Shown here piece by piece: positions 52,201-63,470 of a stretch of DNA of 64,000 nt. Positions within the stretch are counted from its first letter, which is position 1. The number at the start of each line of letters is the position of its first letter. The stretch comes from Wuchereria bancrofti. Lineage: Eukaryota > Nematoda > Chromadorea > Rhabditida > Onchocercidae. The notes under the pieces are model-generated. The model searched no databases and was not told the origin of the DNA. It saw only the letters and a program-made list of their open reading frames with translations. The position numbers and the translations under genes are program-made. The stretch covers positions 1,114,281 to 1,178,280 of the forward strand of contig SSBO01000013.1 of assembly GCA_005281725.1 (NCBI GenBank), given 5' to 3'.

Positions 52201-52378
52201 ATTTCGAATAAATTTTATTTAATTGAAAAAAAGGACAAGAAAGCAAGCTTTTTTTCATCAATTAACAGTAATAAAAGCATAAAAAAGGTTTTTAAATTAA
52301 TTAATCAATTAATTAATTAACAAATTAATCAATTAATAGTTTGTATTAAAAAGAAAAGAAAAGAATTGATGAAGCCTA
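49266..52378. other. Gene-free AT-rich stretch
   Basis: No exon is supported. It contains a 27-bp direct duplication (51694-51742), a degenerate AAAC/CAAA tract (51851-51935), a CACACACA run near 49483 and a small hairpin TTCGCC-TTAC-GGCGAA near 51361. The 5' exons of the SEC14-spectrin gene could be hidden here or in 34.1-48 kb. Confidence 0.5.
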
Positions 52379-52637
52379 TTATGATGTATCACTTGTTTGA
52401 AAACTACTATCCGTTGTATCATTGTTATCTTCTTCTTCTAGCAATCGTCCCACATCGTCTTTCAATTGATCTTTGATATTACTACAATTTGGTATAATAC
52501 CATTTTCTTTCACTAATTTATCTGAAAGTTCCGGAAGTTCCAGAATTCGAACTTGCATATCAGCAATTAATGTTGTTAATTTATCATTTGTAATAGGGAA
52601 CTGCATCACCGCTAACATGTGAACCAATTGCGCATGT
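52379..52637 (-). CDS. Terminal exon of an unrecognised gene
   Basis: It has acceptor TTATTTGCAG, 85 codons and a TAA stop. It begins HAQLVHMLAVMQFPITNDKL, continues with MQVRILELPELSDKLVKENG, and ends in an acidic/serine tail with LLEEEDNN and SSFQTSDTS. It is well-behaved coding sequence with mixed helices, but I recognise no family. The upstream exon found (53077-53145) ends in phase 0, whereas this one needs two carried bases, so a small exon between them is probably missing. It is repeated exactly at 53920-54178 by a contig overlap. Confidence 0.6.
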
Positions 52638-53076
52638 CTGCAAATAAATTGCAACTTTTTTGTGCACTTTTTTTAAATCTTTTATTCTAGTTTGGAAAAT
52701 TATTCATTATTGATTGATTGGATAAAATAGTTAACACTTATTGAAAGAAAGGAAAGAAAGTATGATCGATTTAATTACAATAAAAATAAAAATTGTATAA
52801 CATATATAAAAGCTGAATGAATAAATAAATAAATATATATTGAAAATAAAAAGCCGATTATAATAATAGACTACAATAGAATGAACATTTATAATTGAAT
52901 GCAGTTAAAAATCATTTGAATAAGTAGACTTAATAATTAAGAAAGACCGTAATTTGAATCAATGAACTTAAAAAAAATTAAATACTAAACTTAAACTTTT
53001 GCAAACAATAAAAATTGCCACAAATTGAATAAATGATTTATCTGGAATACTAAAAAAAAAGAAAAAATTAACAAAC

Positions 53077-53145
53077 CGAAGAATCATCGTCTAAGTCACA
53101 TATGGAACCACTTTGTAATTGAGTATGCGTCCACCTCTCGGCTTT
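53077..53145 (-). CDS. Upstream exon of the same unrecognised gene
   Basis: It has acceptor GTTACAG, 23 codons in phase 0 and donor GTTTGT. It encodes KAERWTHTQLQSGSICDLDD then DSS. Only this frame is open. Artefact copies lie at 54618-54686 and 55470-55538. Exons further upstream are not visible before the contig ends at the n at 56727. Confidence 0.5.
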
Positions 53146-53862
53146 CTGTAACTTCCAAAAATTAATTATTAAAATAGAAAAGAAAAGATAATCTTATAAA
53201 TTGAATTTCAGTAAATTTAAATGCTAATTTCAATAAATCACCATATATAATCAGTTTCTTCTATTATAAAATTAATTAAAATGTTTCATTATAGATTTTT
53301 CTTTTTTTTTGATAGATTTTTCAATGCTTTACTTACATTCACAATGAGTAATAATAGCATTTATTGAAAGTTAAATTTAGTAAGATTTAAAAAATTAGAC
53401 AAAAACGATTGAATTTTTTTTAATTGAAAAAGAAGCAGATGAGAAAAAAAGAAAAAACAGCTTATGATAAAAGGGAAATAATTCCGTTTTTCTTTCTCTT
53501 TTTTGGAATAAAAAAAGAATTATGATTAATTCATCGATTAATTAATGAATGATTAGCTGTAAACAATTGATAAAAATTTGTTAGATGAAAATTTATTCAA
53601 AGGATTCAAAAGAAAGATTTCAAATGTTAATTTTTATTTTCCAATGTATATATTCGATAATTATCATTGAATTTTAAATTTCGAAATGAACTAATTTAGA
53701 AAACAAATAAAATTAAAAAGGAAAACATTAAATTAAAAGAGAAATGAGTAAACAAAATGCAAATTTGACCGAAAAAAGAAAATTAGAAAAAAGAATATAG
53801 CTGAAAGGATGAAGAAAAAAAAGGAGAAAACAGAAGGTATTAAATGAAATGGGTGGAAATAN

Positions 53863-55402
53863 AAATTAATCAATTAATAGTTTGTATTAAAAAGAAAAGA
53901 AAAGAATTGATGAAGCCTATTATGATGTATCACTTGTTTGAAAACTACTATCCGTTGTATCATTGTTATCTTCTTCTTCTAGCAATCGTCCCACATCGTC
54001 TTTCAATTGATCTTTGATATTACTACAATTTGGTATAATACCATTTTCTTTCACTAATTTATCTGAAAGTTCCGGAAGTTCCAGAATTCGAACTTGCATA
54101 TCAGCAATTAATGTTGTTAATTTATCATTTGTAATAGGGAACTGCATCACCGCTAACATGTGAACCAATTGCGCATGTCTGCAAATAAATTGCAACTTTT
54201 TTGTGCACTTTTTTTAAATCTTTTATTCTAGTTTGGAAAATTATTCATTATTGATTGATTGGATAAAATAGTTAACACTTATTGAAAGAAAGGAAAGAAA
54301 GTATGATCGATTTAATTACAATAAAAATAAAAATTGTATAACATATATAAAAGCTGAATGAATAAATAAATAAATATATATTGAAAATAAAAAGCCGATT
54401 ATAATAATAGACTACAATAGAATGAACATTTATAATTGAATGCAGTTAAAAATCATTTGAATAAGTAGACTTAATAATTAAGAAAGACCGTAATTTGAAT
54501 CAATGAACTTAAAAAAAATTAAATACTAAACTTAAACTTTTGCAAACAATAAAAATTGCCACAAATTGAATAAATGATTTATCTGGAATACTAAAAAAAA
54601 AGAAAAAATTAACAAACCGAAGAATCATCGTCTAAGTCACATATGGAACCACTTTGTAATTGAGTATGCGTCCACCTCTCGGCTTTCTGTAACTTCCAAA
54701 AATTAATTATTAAAATAGAAAAGAAAAGATAATCTTATAAATTGAATTTCAGTAAATTTAAATGCTAATTTCAATAAATCACCATATATAATCAGTTTCT
54801 TCTATTATAAAATTAATTAAAATGTTTCATTATAGATTTTTCTTTTTTTTTGATAGATTTTTCAATGCTTTACTTACATTCACAATGAGTAATAATAGCA
54901 TTTATTGAAAGTTAAATTTAGTAAGATTTAAAAAATTAGACAAAAACGATTGAATTTTTTTTAATTGAAAAAGAAGCAGATGAGAAAAAAAGAAAAAACA
55001 GCTTATGATAAAAGGGAAATAATTCCGTTTTTCTTTCTCTTTTTTGGAATAAAAAAAGAATTATGATTAATTCATCGATTAATTAATGAATGATTAGCTG
55101 TAAACAATTGATAAAAATTTGTTAGATGAAAATTTATTCAAAGGATTCAAAAGAAAGATTTCAAATGTTAATTTTTATTTTCCAATGTATATATTCGATA
55201 ATTATCATTGAATTTTAAATTTCGAAATGAACTAATTTAGAAAACAAATAAAATTAAAAAGGAAAACATTAAATTAAAAGAGAAATGAGTAAACAAAATG
55301 CAAATTTGACCGAAAAAAGAAAATTAGAAAAAAGAATATAGCTGAAAGGATGAAGAAAAAAAAGGAGAAAACAGAAGGTATTAAATGAAATGGGTGGAAA
55401 TA
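53863..55402. repeat. Exact duplicate of 52322-53861 across a single n
   Basis: 1540 bases after the n at 53862 repeat earlier sequence, including both exons of the unrecognised gene. The two apparent 91-codon genes are one. It is an unmerged contig overlap. Confidence 0.9.
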
Positions 55403-55424
55403 ATTGTCGTGAAACCTCAAACTN

Positions 55425-56275
55425 AATGATTTATCTGGAATACTAAAAAAAAAGAAAAAATTAACAAACCGAAGAATCATCGTCTAAGTCACATATGGAA
55501 CCACTTTGTAATTGAGTATGCGTCCACCTCTCGGCTTTCTGTAACTTCCAAAAATTAATTATTAAAATAGAAAAGAAAAGATAATCTTATAAATTGAATT
55601 TCAGTAAATTTAAATGCTAATTTCAATAAATCACCATATATAATCAGTTTCTTCTATTATAAAATTAATTAAAATGTTTCATTATAGATTTTTCTTTTTT
55701 TTTGATAGATTTTTCAATGCTTTACTTACATTCACAATGAGTAATAATAGCATTTATTGAAAGTTAAATTTAGTAAGATTTAAAAAATTAGACAAAAACG
55801 ATTGAATTTTTTTTAATTGAAAAAGAAGCAGATGAGAAAAAAAGAAAAAACAGCTTATGATAAAAGGGAAATAATTCCGTTTTTCTTTCTCTTTTTTGGA
55901 ATAAAAAAAGAATTATGATTAATTCATCGATTAATTAATGAATGATTAGCTGTAAACAATTGATAAAAATTTGTTAGATGAAAATTTATTCAAAGGATTC
56001 AAAAGAAAGATTTCAAATGTTAATTTTTATTTTCCAATGTATATATTCGATAATTATCATTGAATTTTAAATTTCGAAATGAACTAATTTAGAAAACAAA
56101 TAAAATTAAAAAGGAAAACATTAAATTAAAAGAGAAATGAGTAAACAAAATGCAAATTTGACCGAAAAAAGAAAATTAGAAAAAAGAATATAGCTGAAAG
56201 GATGAAGAAAAAAAAGGAGAAAACAGAAGGTATTAAATGAAATGGGTGGAAATAATTGTCGTGAAACCTCAAACT
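55425..56275. repeat. Exact duplicate of 54573-55423 across a single n
   Basis: The n at 55424 cuts the start of an LTR fragment, and the following 851 bases repeat 54573-55423. After 56275 the LTR fragment continues into new sequence. Confidence 0.9.
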
Positions 56276-56440
56276 TGGGTAATTAAACCTTTATTTAACA
56301 TAAAACAAATAATAGCGCATTATACATATCGTACGGATGCTACACAGTTTAACAAACGCGTAAATTATATAAAATGCAATAATATAAAAATAATACAAAA
56401 TTATAAAATATTAGGCGCATCCCAAAACCACCCAAAAACA
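56257..56440 (-). mobile_element. LTR fragment related to the BEL element LTR
   Basis: It starts TGTCGTGAAACCTCAAACTT and matches the LTR at 59124 closely for about 115 bases (shared GTAATTAAACCTTTATTT, GCATTATACATATCG, ACGGATGCTACACAG). Similarity then weakens to scattered matches such as CCAAAACCACCC. Read on the minus strand it ends in ACA and contains AATAAA about 40 bases before the end. Its far edge is unclear and may reach the n at 56727. Probably a solo or truncated LTR of a related subfamily. Confidence 0.65.
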
Positions 56441-56867
56441 TAAAGTAAATGATGGTTATGGGAGGATTGGGTTGGTTTATATATGAGATTGATTTGACGA
56501 ATGGAAATTAGATGGAAGAATTTCTCATGGATGAAAAAAAACAAGATTGTTAACAAAATTAGCTTTAGTGCGTGAGAAAACAGGAAATGGATTAGCATGA
56601 CTTAAGGGTTTAGACGTTAATTAATTACAAATGTATATTCGGAAATTGAGTCATCCAGCGTGAGAAGAATTTTATAAATGTAAATTAGATTAGGAATTGG
56701 ATAAGAGAAATTTGTTAGTTTGGATANTATATATCGAAGCAATCATAACAAATAGAATTTTTCATTCGTTCCATACTTTTTTTTTGGAATATTTAGTAGG
56801 CCGAATCTTGTGGTATTTCTTAAATATAGTAAAACAAATTAATTGAAATTTCTCAACTCCGTGAACC

Positions 56868-56941
56868 AACCTCTATCATTATCGTTTAATTTGATAAGTT
56901 GCACTAACCTCTGTCATCATCGTATAATTTGATAAGTACCC
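56868..56941. repeat. 38-bp tandem duplication at the TTR-like exon donor
   Basis: AACCTCTATCATTATCGTTT (from 56868) and AACCTCTGTCATCATCGTAT (from 56906) begin two copies of a 38-bp unit differing at a few positions. The unit holds the last 30-odd bases of the TTR-like exon plus its GT donor, so a second, nearly identical donor sits 38 bases into the intron. Confidence 0.8.
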
Positions 56942-57074
56942 GAGGTGCAGGTCGTCCGTTGCACATTAATGTACCTCGAACACCGGTACTTTGTACACGT
57001 CCAACTAAGCCACCAAACGCACAAAATACGATTGGCAAACTGATTATTAAAAATAATAATAATAAACGGTACAT
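56909..57074 (-). CDS. Transthyretin-like (TTR-like) secreted protein, exon 1
   Basis: ATG at 57074 starts a 55-residue segment: signal peptide MYRLLLLFLIISLPIVFCAF, then GRVQSTGVRGTLMCNGRPAP and RVLIKLYDDDR, with one base left for a glycine. The V-x-G-x-L-x-C-x-G-x-P-A-x-x-V-x-x-K-L-Y-D-x-D pattern is the N-terminal hallmark of the nematode TTR-like family, secreted proteins of about 130-150 residues that include a phosphatidylserine bridging factor in C. elegans. Donor GTTAGT. The start is set by the TTTCAG directly before it. Later exons (the D-D-L-M region and conserved cysteines) are absent: the contig begins at 56728, so they lie elsewhere or the gene is truncated. Confidence 0.85.
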
Positions 57075-57081
57075 CTGAAAT
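57075..57081 (-). promoter_or_regulatory. Trans-splice-type acceptor before the TTR-like start
   Basis: Minus strand reads GAAATTTCAG directly followed by ATG. In nematodes a TTTCAG within a few bases of the start is the usual site of spliced-leader addition. A 5' UTR cis-intron would look the same, but no upstream exon is evident. Confidence 0.5.
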
Positions 57082-59123
57082 TTCTTTTTTTTTCACTAAA
57101 TATTAAAATTTCTTGAATTATGTACCATTAAGTTGAGAAATTTTTTAATACAAAAATTTTGCATTGGAAAGAATAAATGCAAAAGCATTTTGTAATGCGA
57201 TAGCTATAAAAAATTTGATAAATGAAAAAAATTTTTTTAAGAAAAAAAGAAAAGAGATAGCGAATCGTTTGACAGTGTTTAACAAAAATGACATGTTATA
57301 TAATGTGCAATCAATTGGTTAAAAAAAAAAATTCACAATCTTCATACTGGTTTTTCAAATCAAAAATTTTTCGCTGTTAAAAAAGTTTAAATTTAAAAGT
57401 AGAAGAAAATAAAAAAGAAAAAAGGGAATTTTTTTCAAAAAAAAGTAACAAAAAGTAAAAATAACTACATTTTTTGTTAACATTCAAAGATTATTGTTCA
57501 TCATTAGATTGAATACTTAATAAATGCAAAAAAAAAAAGTTTTTAAAGATATTTCAACTTTAATCACGTATTAATGTTATGAATAGCTATCAAAGTTTGA
57601 ACTTAACATGATAACATTGAAAACATAGGAAATTGGAGAAACAGTTGGAAAGAGAGTAAACGTAAGAGATGGCTGTTGCTCATAACATTTCGAGCATTTC
57701 AAATTTTGAATCACATAACAACAGTTGTTCCACAATCAGTCATGCCACCGTGAATTATCCTTTATGTAACAGACAAAATGCATTGATGAAATGATCGGAT
57801 CGTCTGTGATGACAAAGAGGGTTACCTATCTGATATTAATCTGTTATTATGATATAAGCATTCATTATTAGTAATAATAACAAGCAAAAAAAAAAATGAC
57901 AACAATAATAGCGATAATGATAATAATTAATAATAGCAGTAATAATGATAATTAATAATAATAATGATAATAATAATAATAAATATTTCATCAATAGTTA
58001 TGATAATGATTACCCAATTTGTTTACTGCAATAAATTGAACTTATCTATAAGTACGAATAACCCACTTCAATGATTCTCATTAAAAATTTTAAAACAGAT
58101 TAAAATTGTGAAATTTGATTAAAATCTAAAACTAATTTTAAACTTCTATCTGATGTTTTTTATATCTATTAATCATATAATTACTAAATTATATGTAATT
58201 ATATTTACATATAATGAAAAAAGGGATATAGCAATAAAAAATTTGTCAACTAATATTTTCAGCAGTAAAACTGTTTGTAACTAAATTGTAATAATTTTGG
58301 ATTTGTATATGTTTTTTTGAATTTATTTTTTGTAGGTTTGTTGTTTAAATTTTTAATAATATAATATAAAAGAAAATATTAATGTAGTGAATATTTTATT
58401 TTCATTATCAATTTACTCAAAACAAATGTTAATGGTAGAGCATATTCAAACAAATATATGAAATGTCGTCATGAATTATATTTTCATACTTTTCATTTTT
58501 CTTTCACCCATTTTCTCTTCCTTTTTTGATTTTAAATTTGTTGAAAAAAAAGTGTTGAATTTAGCAACACTGAATTTTATCCTTTTTTTCTCAACACTTG
58601 AATACCAATTAAATTCATAAATACCAAATTTATATACATATATATATATATATTAGAGCAAAATATTTTCATACAAACACTATCATTCTTTAACTTAAAA
58701 TTATTCAACATGTTTTTTTTATTTATTTTTTTATTTTTTGTCTAATTAATTCATAAAATTATAAATTTTGATCAAAATGTTTTTGTCAAAATTTTATTTT
58801 GAATAGTTTATTTTTTGAATAATAAAAAAAGCTCTCTTTTTCTTACTTTTTCCGAACAATTTATTGGAAAAAAACTTTTTTTTTCAATTCTTTAATTTAT
58901 TATTTTACAAAAAAATATCAAATGAACACATTTTTTTACATAAAATGTGAATGAATATTTTTTGGTCTATTCTGAAATGGAAAATTAAGTGGAATTAATT
59001 CATACAATTGAAAAATAAAATGATCCATTTCTTTCTTTCTCTCCCTCTCTTCCAATCTTTTCATTTCATCATATCATTACAGCAATAATCTAATAAATGA
59101 TGTGATTAAGATGATAATGATAC
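57082..59123. other. Intergenic AT-rich stretch
   Basis: No gene is supported. It contains a degenerate AAT/GATAAT tract at about 57868-57990, a short TA run near 58634-58652 and many A or T homopolymers. It separates the TTR-like exon from the 3' LTR of the retroelement and should include the TTR-like promoter. Confidence 0.6.
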
Positions 59124-59500
59124 TGTCATGAAACCTCAAACTTGGGTAATTAAACCTTTATTTGACATAAAAAACAAATCAACATCATAATAACGCATTA
59201 TACATATCGCACGGATGCTACACAGTTATAAAAGCGCTAAACATTACCAAAGAGCTGAAACCCCAACCACCCTATAAATGGACAATTGTAAAAAATGACT
59301 AATTGTAATTAAGAGATGGTGTTGGAGTTAATTGAGACTAAAGATCATAAATGTGAATTTGAGAATAAAGGAAATTTATTTAAGGACAGATATTTCTTTG
59401 TTATAATATCTATTACATGCGTTTAATTCTCACATATCTCATACGATATAATGTGTGTAAAGCGAGGTTAATTTATGAACGAAGAGATGCTTCATTTACA
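59124..59500 (-). repeat. 3' LTR of the BEL/Pao element
   Basis: Plus strand runs from TGTCATGAAACC to TTCATTTACA, so in element orientation it starts TGTAAATGAA and ends GACA, the TG..CA form. Length would be about 377 bases. AATAAA (minus strand) lies about 40 bases from the end. The inner edge is inferred from the adjoining purine tract; the outer edge is supported by the related fragment at 56257, which begins at the same bases. Confidence 0.7.
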
Positions 59501-59808
59501 GCTTCTCGCTTTTCAGCGACACTCCCGAGGCAAGCCATTGTTTCAACTTCTTTGTTTGTCGGAGACCTCTAAGGGATAGAGATGTCCCACTGGTTTTAAT
59601 TGTTGCTCTAGGTGAAGCGAGTGTCAAATTTGTATTTCTTCTGTTTCTATTGTTAGCGATCCTCATTACAATGTCAATAACAGTGTCACCATCCATTAAG
59701 TTGGGATTAGAAAAATTGCAGTTTTCGCTTCTTACGATATCGACACTTTTTCGTTATTTGTTGAATATCCCATAGAACGATACTATTGTTTGTGATACAT
59801 TTTCCGTC
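59496..59808 (-). pseudogene. Broken 3' part of the envelope-like region
   Basis: Beyond the stop that ends the integrase/envelope frame, an open frame from 59696 to 59499 (starts MDGDTVIDIVMRIANNR, basic end) runs to the LTR. Upstream in that same frame a TAA at about 59757 interrupts it. It may be the C-terminal tail of the envelope-like product separated by a frame change and a stop, or an unrelated short frame. No function is assigned. Confidence 0.4.
59501..59514 (-). other. Candidate polypurine tract
   Basis: Minus strand GAAAAGCGAGAAGC lies immediately before the inferred LTR start TGTAAATG. Position and composition suit a plus-strand primer, although two C interrupt it. Confirmation needs the 5' LTR. 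Confidence 0.4.
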
Positions 59809-61386
59809 TTATGTAATACAATTCTCCGCAGTTTCGAAATCCGATACAGACCCATTTCCATCGTAAAGGAATACTTCTCCTTCTGTTAATACTAAATTTG
59901 TAGTGGATTGGCATCTAACACCCAGCCATCCGTAGTAGTAATGTACTTGGTTGGTTGTTGTCCATTTATTATGGAAAATTTGGGCTAATTTACTTCCATT
60001 GATTTGTTTTTGATCGTATAAATCTCTACAGGTTTCTGATGATGGTGCGGAAGTAGTTGTTTGGTCCGAGATTACTGATAACGAAAACCACAGAAATGCC
60101 TTAGTACACACAGTTCGGGTGATATTATTACACTTGATCGCAGGGACTGTGATAGGACTGCGAGCGTAAACATTAACCTGTAGTAGACTGGAGTTCTGTG
60201 CCGTGATTTCTTCACAGTTCCATTTCTCCGGAATATTGAACGGTATTCCTGTTTTCCATTGGCATTCTTTTTTTGCCTTCACTGGTATCATTAAGGTATA
60301 AAGCATAGATACTGATAAAAGTAAGACCATTAAGTTACTCTTACTGACCTCCTTTGATCGAGATTGTCGTTTTGTATTGCTCCTAGTTCGCATCGCAATG
60401 GGTTCCTGGAGCTCCTCAGTATTCTGTTCGGTTTCCGGAATTTTCATATTTTCTTTCTTATTAGGTTCAAAATGAATTTCTTCCTCATTAACTTCGAGAG
60501 GATACAAGACATTTATTGGACGATCGAGAAGTTTTCCAGTGGGAGTTTCCACCTGAACGTTCCTAACTTTACCGTCTTTATCGATTTTGATGTCCTTGAT
60601 CCGTAATAATTTCCACATTCCTCTTGGAATTCCCGATTCATTTAGGAGTACAATCTCTCCCTTTTTTGGAGTTCTTTTTTGCGCTCCTTTGGATGAGGTA
60701 ATTTCCCTTTGCGTGCGTTCTCTGAGGCTGGTTAAATATTCGGTTCTCCGGATTTCCCAAAAAACGTTGAGAGTTTTAAGGGTACTTTCCCAGTGTCTCA
60801 CAAGTTTTTCTCTGGTATCTAGTCTATAAGGGATGAATTCTTCCTGCCTGTTATAAACTTCATTTATAGGTAGATGGAGCGAAGCGTTAGGCAAAATAAA
60901 ATCAATTGGACGTATAATGACGCAGTCGTCAAAATTAGCGTAAGTTAGTGGTCGAGTATTAAGTATACCTTCAACTTCCGCAATTAATGTTACCAATTCC
61001 CTTTCCGCTAGGAATTTCCTGCCAATGGCTCTTCTTAGAGCATTTTTCGTTAACCCAATTAATCTCTCGTAGATTCCTCCTTGCCACGGAGCCTTTGATA
61101 TAATATTTTTCCAAGTCATTCCTCCCTTTGCTAAGGAGTTGGAGACATTAACTTGTGTCATAAGAGATCTGAAAGCCTGGAATTGAGTGGCATTATCACT
61201 CAGAATTAGCTCAGGACACCCTCGTCTCGCAACAAATCTTCGGATAGCATGCGAAAAGGTTTCTGCGGATTGGTCTTCTGCTAATTCGAGATGCATGGCT
61301 CTTGTTGTAAAGCATGTAAATAATATTACCCACCTTTTTGTTGACACGCTATTGCCTTTGATTGAAAGAGGGCCAAAATAATCCAC
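59809..61386 (-). CDS. BEL integrase core, DUF5641 and envelope-like region in one frame
   Basis: There are 525 codons open from a frame change near 61386 to a TAA. Residues 1-125 are the integrase core: D2 in the DYFGPL motif, D64 in SDNATQF and E107 in GGIYERLIG make the DDE triad. Residues about 205-300 match the DUF5641 domain that follows BEL integrases. Residues 351-371 form a hydrophobic segment ([18 protein letters not shown]), and the last ~155 residues are cysteine-containing with several N-glycosylation sequons (NSS, NIT, NGS), like the envelope-like part of some nematode BEL elements. The same frame continues from integrase into this part, so it would be made as a polyprotein and exposed after signal-type cleavage. 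The first part of the integrase is in another frame at 61387-61745. Confidence 0.85.
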   Translation of the reverse strand: MDYFGPLSIKGNSVSTKRWVILFTCFTTRAMHLELAEDQSAETFSHAIRRFVARRGCPELILSDNATQFQAFRSLMTQVNVSNSLAKGGMTWKNIISKAPWQGGIYERLIGLTKNALRRAIGRKFLAERELVTLIAEVEGILNTRPLTYANFDDCVIIRPIDFILPNASLHLPINEVYNRQEEFIPYRLDTREKLVRHWESTLKTLNVFWEIRRTEYLTSLRERTQREITSSKGAQKRTPKKGEIVLLNESGIPRGMWKLLRIKDIKIDKDGKVRNVQVETPTGKLLDRPINVLYPLEVNEEEIHFEPNKKENMKIPETEQNTEELQEPIAMRTRSNTKRQSRSKEVSKSNLMVLLLSVSMLYTLMIPVKAKKECQWKTGIPFNIPEKWNCEEITAQNSSLLQVNVYARSPITVPAIKCNNITRTVCTKAFLWFSLSVISDQTTTSAPSSETCRDLYDQKQINGSKLAQIFHNKWTTTNQVHYYYGWLGVRCQSTTNLVLTEGEVFLYDGNGSVSDFETAENCIT

Positions 61387-61745
61387 GCCAACAGTGCGAA
61401 GGCTCTAGATCGATTGACACGAGTTTCCGGGAGACTTGCCATTGGTGGTAATTTGAACGATCTGGAGTTCCAACGTTTACAGATTCGACATCTGTTTATT
61501 ATTCGTTTTACTTCAGTCCTGCCTTTGGGAATCCAAAATCTACTCCTTAATTCTGAAAGTGTATGGGCGATACCTGCATGACATAGATTTTCATGTTGGT
61601 GTAGTATAAGGAGTTCTGTTATTGGGTTGTGTCGAGGGAGATAGATAGGATATTTGCTAGTTTCAGGCAGTTCCGAGTTCACGAGTCGGCTAGTAGATCT
61701 CCATAGTTTATCATCTTCGGTGTGGAATAAATTCCACTTGTTTAT
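61387..61745 (-). pseudogene. BEL integrase zinc-binding domain fragment
   Basis: It encodes a frame with [18 protein letters not shown] and RCRICKRW, the HHCC zinc finger of BEL integrases (H2C2 type). It runs into the unread bases at 61746 on its N-terminal side. Near 61386 the frame changes by one base relative to the integrase core, so the two halves cannot be made as one chain as written. Confidence 0.75.
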
Positions 61746-61922
61746 NNNNNNNNNNNNNNNNNNNNNNNNNNNNNNNNNNNNNNNNNNNNNNNNNNNNNNN
61801 NNNNNNNNNNNNNNNNNNNNNNNNNNNNNNNNNNNNNNNNNNNNNNNNNNNNNNNNNNNNNNNNNNNNNNNNNNNNNNNNNNNNNNNNNNNNNNNNNNNN
61901 NNNNNNNNNNNNNNNNNNNNNN
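61746..61922. other. Assembly gap of 177 n inside pol
   Basis: The gap falls between the RNase H/Pao domain and the integrase zinc finger. Unlike the gap at 46812, its flanks are not repeats of each other. The reading frames that cross it are artefacts of the n run. Confidence 0.9.
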
Positions 61923-62782
61923 AGCCATTTGCTAAAACGTTTGCTATCAATAAATTGAAAGTTATGATCCTTACATATTCGCGAGACTTCTGCTATAGTG
62001 ATTTCTTCTGGTTCGTCATTGTTGTCAAAATCGTATTCCCATTGTGGCCAACTGATTTCTCCTTTTACTAGCCACGACGGTCCATGCCACCATGGTGTAA
62101 AACTTCTAAGTTGTTTTGGGTTAAGACCTCTGGTTGCCACGTCTACAGGGTTATCTTCTGATGGAATATAACGAAAGATAAATCTCATTTTACGTATTTC
62201 CTCGACCCGATTTTGAACAAATCTTGGTAATAGGTTAGAATGGTTTTTTATCCAATGTAAAGCACATTTAGAATCTGACCATAAAATTATATTGACGATA
62301 TCCAGCTGTGTCATGACAAATTGCGCTGCTCGCGTTCCGATGAGTATGGCTATCAGTTCTAGACGCGGTATTGCCATTCCTTTGATAGGAGCAATACGGG
62401 ATTTGGCAAAGATAAGCGATGATTTTGTTCCTTGTATTTGCTGACTCACTAGGTACACTGCTGATGTGTATGCTACGCTTGAAGCGTCAGTGAATACATG
62501 TATTCCAATTAAACTTGTAGAAGCTGTGACAAATCGCGGTAAGTTTTTTACAACTGTTAACCATTCGGCGATGAGAAATTTCCATTGTTTGTGGTCTTGC
62601 TCATCTAATATTTGATCCCAAGAGTTATTCTTCTTCCACGAGTGTTGTAAGGATAATTTAAATCTTACCATTATTGGAACTAGAAATCCTAGTGGGTCGT
62701 ATTGTGATGCAACGAATTGTAAAATCGTTCTTTTTGTTAATTCTTGCTCATTACTTGGATAACGTCTTGATAGGGATTCCAT
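61923..62782 (-). pseudogene. BEL pol: RNase H / Pao peptidase-like domain
   Basis: The frame opens with [13 protein letters not shown], the Pao-domain start after the reverse transcriptase. RNase H-type acidic residues follow in [15 protein letters not shown] and [13 protein letters not shown] later [13 protein letters not shown] motif is typical of BEL elements. It ends at the run of n. Near 62782 the frame changes relative to the reverse transcriptase, so this is a fragment. Confidence 0.85.
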
Positions 62783-62857
62783 GAAATGCCAAGGATTTTC
62801 GTATTTTTTCTGATTGCTCGATCTTGCTGAGGCAATTTTGCATAGAATTCTTCATCG

Positions 62858-63470
62858 TTAGATAAAAATTCCCTTAGATTCATTGAAGATGGATTTCATT
62901 TCCGTGTATTTTTCTAACGCATCCTGTGTTCCATTTGATGATACAATAACATTGTCTACATAAAGGTTTCTCTTTATTTCTGAGGCTAATTCACCATCAT
63001 GATTTTCCAAATGATAATTCAGAGTAGCTGATAATAAAAACGGGGATGATATTATTCCAAACGGAATTCTTCTAAAACGGTAACATTTTATATTCTCGTT
63101 GGATACCCTTCCTTCTACTTCTTTTAGCCAAAGGAATCGAGTACAATTTCTCAATAATTTTGAAGGGTGTAGTTCTATTTGTTCAAAAATGCTTTTTCAA
63201 TATCAGCTGTAATTACTCCTTTCATCATTCGAAAACATAATAACACACCTACAAGATCTGAAAGGTTAATTGCTCCTCGATATAATACTTCATTCAAACT
63301 TTTCATCCCCTTTATATGTACTGAAGCATCATACACAAATCTTAGCTTGATACAAACATCTTACCAGGATTACAAACATCATGATTTGGCATGTAATGAA
63401 TGATTCCATCTTGATTCATTTGTGATTGTATTTCTTCGATTAAGCCAGAACGTAGTTGATCTTGCCCTAT
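62858..63470 (-). pseudogene. BEL pol: reverse transcriptase, frame-broken
   Basis: Motifs in order: MNQDGIIHYMPNHDV, a TAA at 63344-63342, KLRFVYDASV, a polymerase aspartate in TADIEKAF, a frame change near 63185, FRRIPFG and SSPFLLSA, and the catalytic box YVDN (62962-62951), a variant common in BEL elements. Motif order and spacing fit a near-complete catalytic domain, but one stop and at least one frame change interrupt it, and another break separates it from the RNase H frame. Confidence 0.8.

Noticed and set aside
52262..52340. Palindromic TTAATTAATT cluster as a replication or integration site
   Set aside because: Simple AT-rich repetition, common in this base composition, and partly recopied by the overlap at 53863.
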